Positions 60,708 to 64,000 of a stretch of DNA of 64,000 bases are shown here, in pieces. Under the pieces are notes generated by a model. That model saw nothing but the letters and a program-made list of their open reading frames with translations, searched no databases and was not told the DNA's origin. Position 1 is the first letter of the stretch; each line of letters starts with the position of its first letter. The position numbers were made by a program, and so were the translations under genes. The stretch spans positions 111,098-175,097 of the forward strand of contig JABCZM010000002.1 of NCBI GenBank assembly GCA_013289705.1, in the 5' to 3' direction. The DNA is from Candidatus Saccharimonadota bacterium (GTDB lineage Bacteria > Patescibacteriota > Saccharimonadia > Saccharimonadales > UBA4665).

Positions 60708-60721
60708 TTGATAATTATCAA
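60708..60721. promoter_or_regulatory. Perfect FNR-type box
   Basis: TTGAT-AATT-ATCAA matches the FNR consensus TTGAT-N4-ATCAA at every base. It lies 73 bases before the regulator start and 141 bases before the pilin-like start, so it can serve either gene. A TTGAAC at 60726-60731 is a possible -35 for the secretion operon, but I see no clear -10 partner. Confidence 0.75.
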
Positions 60722-60861
60722 TTATTTGAACACTGCTCATGGTTTTTCACATCTGTAAAAGTACTAACAGGGGTCGCCAATTCATTCTAATTATGTTATG
60801 ACACCCTATTGCCTCACTTACAAGGCTCGTGATACAAATTGCACGTAAGGGAGTAACAACG

Positions 60862-61203
60862 ATGACACGGAAAGACAAACTAAGGTCCTTAGCGCTATAC
60901 CTCGCAGTTGGCCTGACTGGCATCATGACGCAGCAAGTATTCGCGGATACGGCGGGGGTTAGTAACGTGGAGAGTTTTATTAAAAGCATCATCACGGTGC
61001 TAGCGAGCATTGCCGGTCTCGTGGCGACCGGTTTTTTTGTGGTTGGTGGCTTCAGCTACATTACTAGTTCTGGCAATCCGGAACACCTCGACCGCGCGAA
61101 GAAAACTATTCTGTACTCGGCCATTGGCCTGGCGATTACTATCGCTGCCTTCGTGATTAGTAACATTGTAACTACCCTGGCGACGAACGCCTTCGGGGGC
61201 TAA
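60862..61203 (+). CDS. VirB2/TrbC-like pilin subunit
   Basis: With the start at 60862 the protein has 113 residues, a signal-like first helix (LRSLALYLAVGLTGIMTQQVFA) and two further helices (about 41-64 and 83-105), with the short polar loop TSSGNPEHLDRAKK between them. This matches the major pilin type of Patescibacteria type IV secretion clusters. AGGGAG lies before the ATG. It heads the operon. Confidence 0.8.
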   Translation: MTRKDKLRSLALYLAVGLTGIMTQQVFADTAGVSNVESFIKSIITVLASIAGLVATGFFVVGGFSYITSSGNPEHLDRAKKTILYSAIGLAITIAAFVISNIVTTLATNAFGG

Positions 61204-61209
61204 CCGGCG

Positions 61210-62715
61210 ATGAACGCGCCGACCATCCTTACGCACATGGCCGACGCAAATACTGCAGCTGGTGTGATGCATTCGTACGTAGCACCTGTGATGGCCACCC
61301 TCTGCATCTTTGCCTCACTAGTCTCGGTTTTCTTCCTGATCCTTGGCGGCCTCCACTACATGACCAGTGGTGGCAAGCCGGATAATCTTGACCAGGCTAA
61401 GCGCACGATTCGTAATGCGCTTGTCGGTCTAGTTATTGTGCTCGGAGCTGGCGTACTTACGACAGTCTTGAGTAGTGCCTATGCAACGCATGGCACCAGT
61501 ACTGGCGGACAACTACCAACCCTGACCGAGTTGAGGCCAACACCTGTTTCCAATGGCTTGATCGACGTCCTCATTAAAGCGATTACCGGGCTACTCAATA
61601 ATATCGTCCAGTCGATTGCTCAGCCGTTCTTGCATGCTCTGTCGTTCTTTACAACCGCAACCCCACTCATGGCAGATGACTCTGGCGTGTTTAATCTGTG
61701 GCTGACGATGGTAGCCATCGCCGACGGTGCCTTTGTACTGGTGGTGGCACTGCTCGGCTTCCACATCATGAGTGGTGCTAGCTTTGGCCTCGATGAGATC
61801 GAGTTTAAGCACCTATTGCCAAGACTCGCTGGTATCTTCCTGCTGGTGAACACCTCCATCTTTGCCATCGATGGCATCATTGAGTTATCTGACGCCATGG
61901 TACAGGCTGTTAATGCGACGGGAGGTTCAGCTTCAGTTTGGGATGTTCTCACCACGGTTGTACAAGGTTCTGGTGGGTTAGGGGTCGCAGCACTACTGAT
62001 CATGGTGGTGTTCTTAATCTTCGCCGCGATTCTCCTGGTCTACTACGTTGGCCGGTTGGTGACGCTGTACATTGGGGCAGTGTTGTCACCAGTCGTTCTG
62101 CTACTTTGGTTAGTACCGGGTTTCCGCGACTTCAGTGAGAGCGCTGCCAAGGTCTACGTCACGACGGTCTTCGTGCTATTCGTCCATGTCATTATTTTGC
62201 AACTCGCGGCCTCGTTGTTTGCGGGTTTAGTCGCCACCAGTCCAGATCATACGCCAGATACCCTCATGGCGATGGTGGTTGGCCTTGCCACCCTCATCGC
62301 CCTCCTCAAAACCCAAGGCGTCATGACCCAGCTGAGCTATGTCAGCGTCGGACCTCGCACGGCACGGAAGCTTGGTGGCCAATTCATGACCGGTGTCAGT
62401 TATCTTAGTGGTAAGGGTAGGTTCGCCACGGCGGCTGGTGCTACTGAGCGATCACTAAGCGGTAGCCGCCTGGTACCTGGTATTGCTTCGGCTCCAAAAC
62501 AGAGTGGTTCTTCGGGGGCTACTGTCATTAACCGTTTGCCCAAACAAGGTAATGGCGGTGGTCAGACTGTTATACGGGGCACCTCAAGTGCAAAGACAAA
62601 TCGTGTCCGGACTGGCGAAACAACTGTCGCACTGAAGCTCAAGCCGACCACATCGAAACCAAGCCCGTCATTTGACCCGACTAATATTGACTCGAAAGGA
62701 AAGGATAAGCCATGA
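61210..62715 (+). CDS. VirB6/TrbL-like protein with a pilin-like N-terminal domain
   Basis: Residues about 13-90 repeat the pilin layout (MATLCIFASLVSVFFLILGGLHYMTSGGKPDNLDQAKRTIRNALVGLVIVLGAGVLTTVL), clearly related to the preceding protein. The rest (about 130-395) is a multi-span region with at least six helices like VirB6/TrbL channel proteins, ending in a polar Ser/Thr/Lys tail. It probably forms the inner-membrane channel. It follows the pilin after 6 bases. Confidence 0.8.
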   Translation: MNAPTILTHMADANTAAGVMHSYVAPVMATLCIFASLVSVFFLILGGLHYMTSGGKPDNLDQAKRTIRNALVGLVIVLGAGVLTTVLSSAYATHGTSTGGQLPTLTELRPTPVSNGLIDVLIKAITGLLNNIVQSIAQPFLHALSFFTTATPLMADDSGVFNLWLTMVAIADGAFVLVVALLGFHIMSGASFGLDEIEFKHLLPRLAGIFLLVNTSIFAIDGIIELSDAMVQAVNATGGSASVWDVLTTVVQGSGGLGVAALLIMVVFLIFAAILLVYYVGRLVTLYIGAVLSPVVLLLWLVPGFRDFSESAAKVYVTTVFVLFVHVIILQLAASLFAGLVATSPDHTPDTLMAMVVGLATLIALLKTQGVMTQLSYVSVGPRTARKLGGQFMTGVSYLSGKGRFATAAGATERSLSGSRLVPGIASAPKQSGSSGATVINRLPKQGNGGGQTVIRGTSSAKTNRVRTGETTVALKLKPTTSKPSPSFDPTNIDSKGKDKP

Positions 62716-63227
62716 AAGTCACAGTCGTACCCGCTCAAGTCACCACTGTTGAAGACCGCATTGCCGGTACTCTGGGTTTAAGCCAAGTATTGCTTCTGGT
62801 AGCACCCATCTTCCTCGGAGCGGCGCTATATGCGGTGTTACCACCCAACCTGCACGTCGCTATCTATAAGTTAGTGGTTATCATAGTCCTAGCCTTAACC
62901 TGTAGTTTGTTAGCTATTCGGATCAAGGGCAAGATTGTCCTGTTCTGGTTAGTCGTGGTTCTCAGTTATAACCTCAGACCACGCTACTATCTGTATAACA
63001 AAAACAGCTTGCTCCACCGTGAGCAATACCAACTGGTGAGTGCGCTGGAGACTGAAACTGATGAAGAGACAGAGACAGGGGAACGGAGCCCATTAGCACG
63101 ACTCTCTGTCGCCGATACCGCCCGTGTCCATGCCTTCCTCGACAATCCGGCCGCTAATCTGACGTTTGAGAATACCAAGAAAGGAGGCCTCTATGTTCGC
63201 ATTACAGAAATCAAAGAACAAAGCTAG
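62712..63227 (+). CDS. PrgI-family protein
   Basis: The 171-residue protein has two membrane helices (about residues 24-43 and 48-66, IFLGAALYAVLPPNLHVAIY and so on) and the RPRYYLYNK block that marks PrgI family proteins of Gram-positive and Patescibacteria secretion clusters. The C-terminal half is soluble and acidic. It overlaps the preceding gene by 4 bases (ATGA). Confidence 0.88.
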   Translation: MKVTVVPAQVTTVEDRIAGTLGLSQVLLLVAPIFLGAALYAVLPPNLHVAIYKLVVIIVLALTCSLLAIRIKGKIVLFWLVVVLSYNLRPRYYLYNKNSLLHREQYQLVSALETETDEETETGERSPLARLSVADTARVHAFLDNPAANLTFENTKKGGLYVRITEIKEQS

Positions 63228-63822
63228 CTCCCGCCAGCAGATCGACATTAAAGGTGTCAAAGACGGCATTCTGATCCTGCCGAACCATCACTACCGCGTG
63301 GTGTTGCAAGTCGCGTCGGTAAACTTTGAACTGAAAAGTGAGGACGAACAAGATGCCATCATCGATACCTACGAGAGTTTTTTGAACTCAGTCGGCACGC
63401 CACTTCAGATACTCATCCGTACGCGAGAAATAGATATGGACAAATACCTCGGTGATCTCGATGAACGCCTGAGTAGCGAGACTGAGGAGGTCTACATCCA
63501 TCAACTGAAGAGTTATAACGAGTTTATTCGCTCGCTTATTACGACCAACAAGATCCTCACGCGCCACTTCTATGTCATCGTGCCATATAACGCTGGGGGC
63601 AAGATGGACTTTGAACTTGTCAAAGAACGGCTCAACTTGACGGTGGATATTGTTGCCAAAGGGCTCGCCCGACTTGGCATGCATGCCAAAGAACTATCGA
63701 GCCTCGAAGTCCTCGATCTCTTCTATAGCTTCTACAGCCCGCAGCAAGCCAAGATCCAACCACTGACCGAACAAGCACTACAACTAGTCCATGCGTCATA
63801 CATCCAAAAAGAGGAGCTATGA
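63193..63822 (+). CDS. TraC/VirB4-N-terminal-like protein
   Basis: The 209-residue protein has IDIKGVKDGILILPNHHYRVVLQVASVNFELKSEDEQDAIIDTYESFLNSVGTPLQILIRTREIDMD, as in the stand-alone N-terminal domain of TraC/VirB4 found ahead of the ATPase gene in this group. No P-loop is present. AAAGGAGG lies inside the PrgI gene and fixes the start at 63193. A VirB4 ATPase gene is expected further downstream. Confidence 0.85.
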   Translation: MFALQKSKNKASSRQQIDIKGVKDGILILPNHHYRVVLQVASVNFELKSEDEQDAIIDTYESFLNSVGTPLQILIRTREIDMDKYLGDLDERLSSETEEVYIHQLKSYNEFIRSLITTNKILTRHFYVIVPYNAGGKMDFELVKERLNLTVDIVAKGLARLGMHAKELSSLEVLDLFYSFYSPQQAKIQPLTEQALQLVHASYIQKEEL

Positions 63823-64000
63823 GAGGCTTAAAGATCAAGTTCAGCAACAGGTGGTTCAGGGAATTCCGCAACTACCATAACGTACTGCGACAGAATTCGG
63901 TTGCGGCTACCTTCGATATCTTCAGCCGCTTCGACCATATGTTGGGCAACAACTTTACCGCCTTCTCTGGCAACTGCCTCATGGCGCCCCGTAACTTCTT
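63819..64000 (+). CDS. Hypothetical protein of the secretion operon (cut by window edge)
   Basis: The frame opens at ATG 63819, overlapping the previous stop as ATGA, with GAGGAG before it, and stays open to the window end (60 codons seen, starting MRGLKIKFSNRWFREF). It is rich in Phe, Arg and Asn. No family is recognised from this part. Confidence 0.7.
   Translation, partial: MRGLKIKFSNRWFREFRNYHNVLRQNSVAATFDIFSRFDHMLGNNFTAFSGNCLMAPRNF

Overview
The window reads as a chromosomal segment of a Patescibacteria / CPR bacterium, most likely a Candidatus Saccharibacteria (TM7) lineage. This is inferred from gene content, not from a marker search. The support is compact gene packing, a PrgI / VirB6-like / TraC-like type IV secretion cluster as found in this group, many short lineage-type hypothetical proteins, a DnaG whose zinc ligands are lost, and the absence of any amino-acid or nucleotide biosynthesis operon. 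TGA acts as a stop codon (for example at the ends of the AbiEi-like gene and the methyltransferase gene), so the UGA=Gly code of Gracilibacteria/Absconditabacteria is excluded.

Layout. 1-6.3 kb: a truncated gene, a YihY-family membrane protein, tRNA-Arg(GCG), a PIN-type toxin-antitoxin pair, an SGNH hydrolase, tRNA-Ser(CGA), an AAA/DUF4143 ATPase, a HIT hydrolase, and two copies of an intergenic inverted-repeat element. 6.3-11 kb: an XRE-HAD fusion, valS and tsaD. 11-15.4 kb: two large paralogous proteins with a shared N-terminal domain, each with a near-consensus promoter. 15.4-22.6 kb: a short Mur ligase, an AbiE-like pair, arginase, and a CIRCE-controlled groES - small membrane protein - groEL operon, then an LPXTG-like surface protein. 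22.6-28 kb: a phosphosugar isomerase/cupin/DUF1361 cluster, then an apparent ribosome-mediated attenuator with an Arg-codon leader peptide ahead of a GNAT gene and argS. 28-34.7 kb: MsrB, HxlR/FMN reductase, G5 and cohesin-type surface proteins, Orn, and two more toxin-antitoxin pairs. 34.7-57 kb: core replication, transcription and repair (dnaG-rpoD, polA, mutM, holA, a DciA-like protein), a P-type ATPase, DHPS and a fused trehalose synthase/phosphatase. 57-64 kb: a Panacea-type toxin-antitoxin pair, a replication-relaxation gene cut by a RhuM gene, a cysteine-free FNR-like regulator beside a perfect FNR box, and the start of the type IV secretion operon.

Two themes cut across the window. 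First, more than twenty promoter-proximal genes have a -10 hexamer ending only 6-9 bases before the start codon, so they are probably leaderless mRNAs. Genes inside operons instead tend to carry Shine-Dalgarno sites. Second, defence or addiction modules are dense: six toxin-antitoxin-like pairs plus RhuM and DUF4143 genes in 64 kb. The likeliest undescribed regulatory systems are the Arg leader-peptide attenuator upstream of argS and the FNR-like regulator facing the secretion operon.
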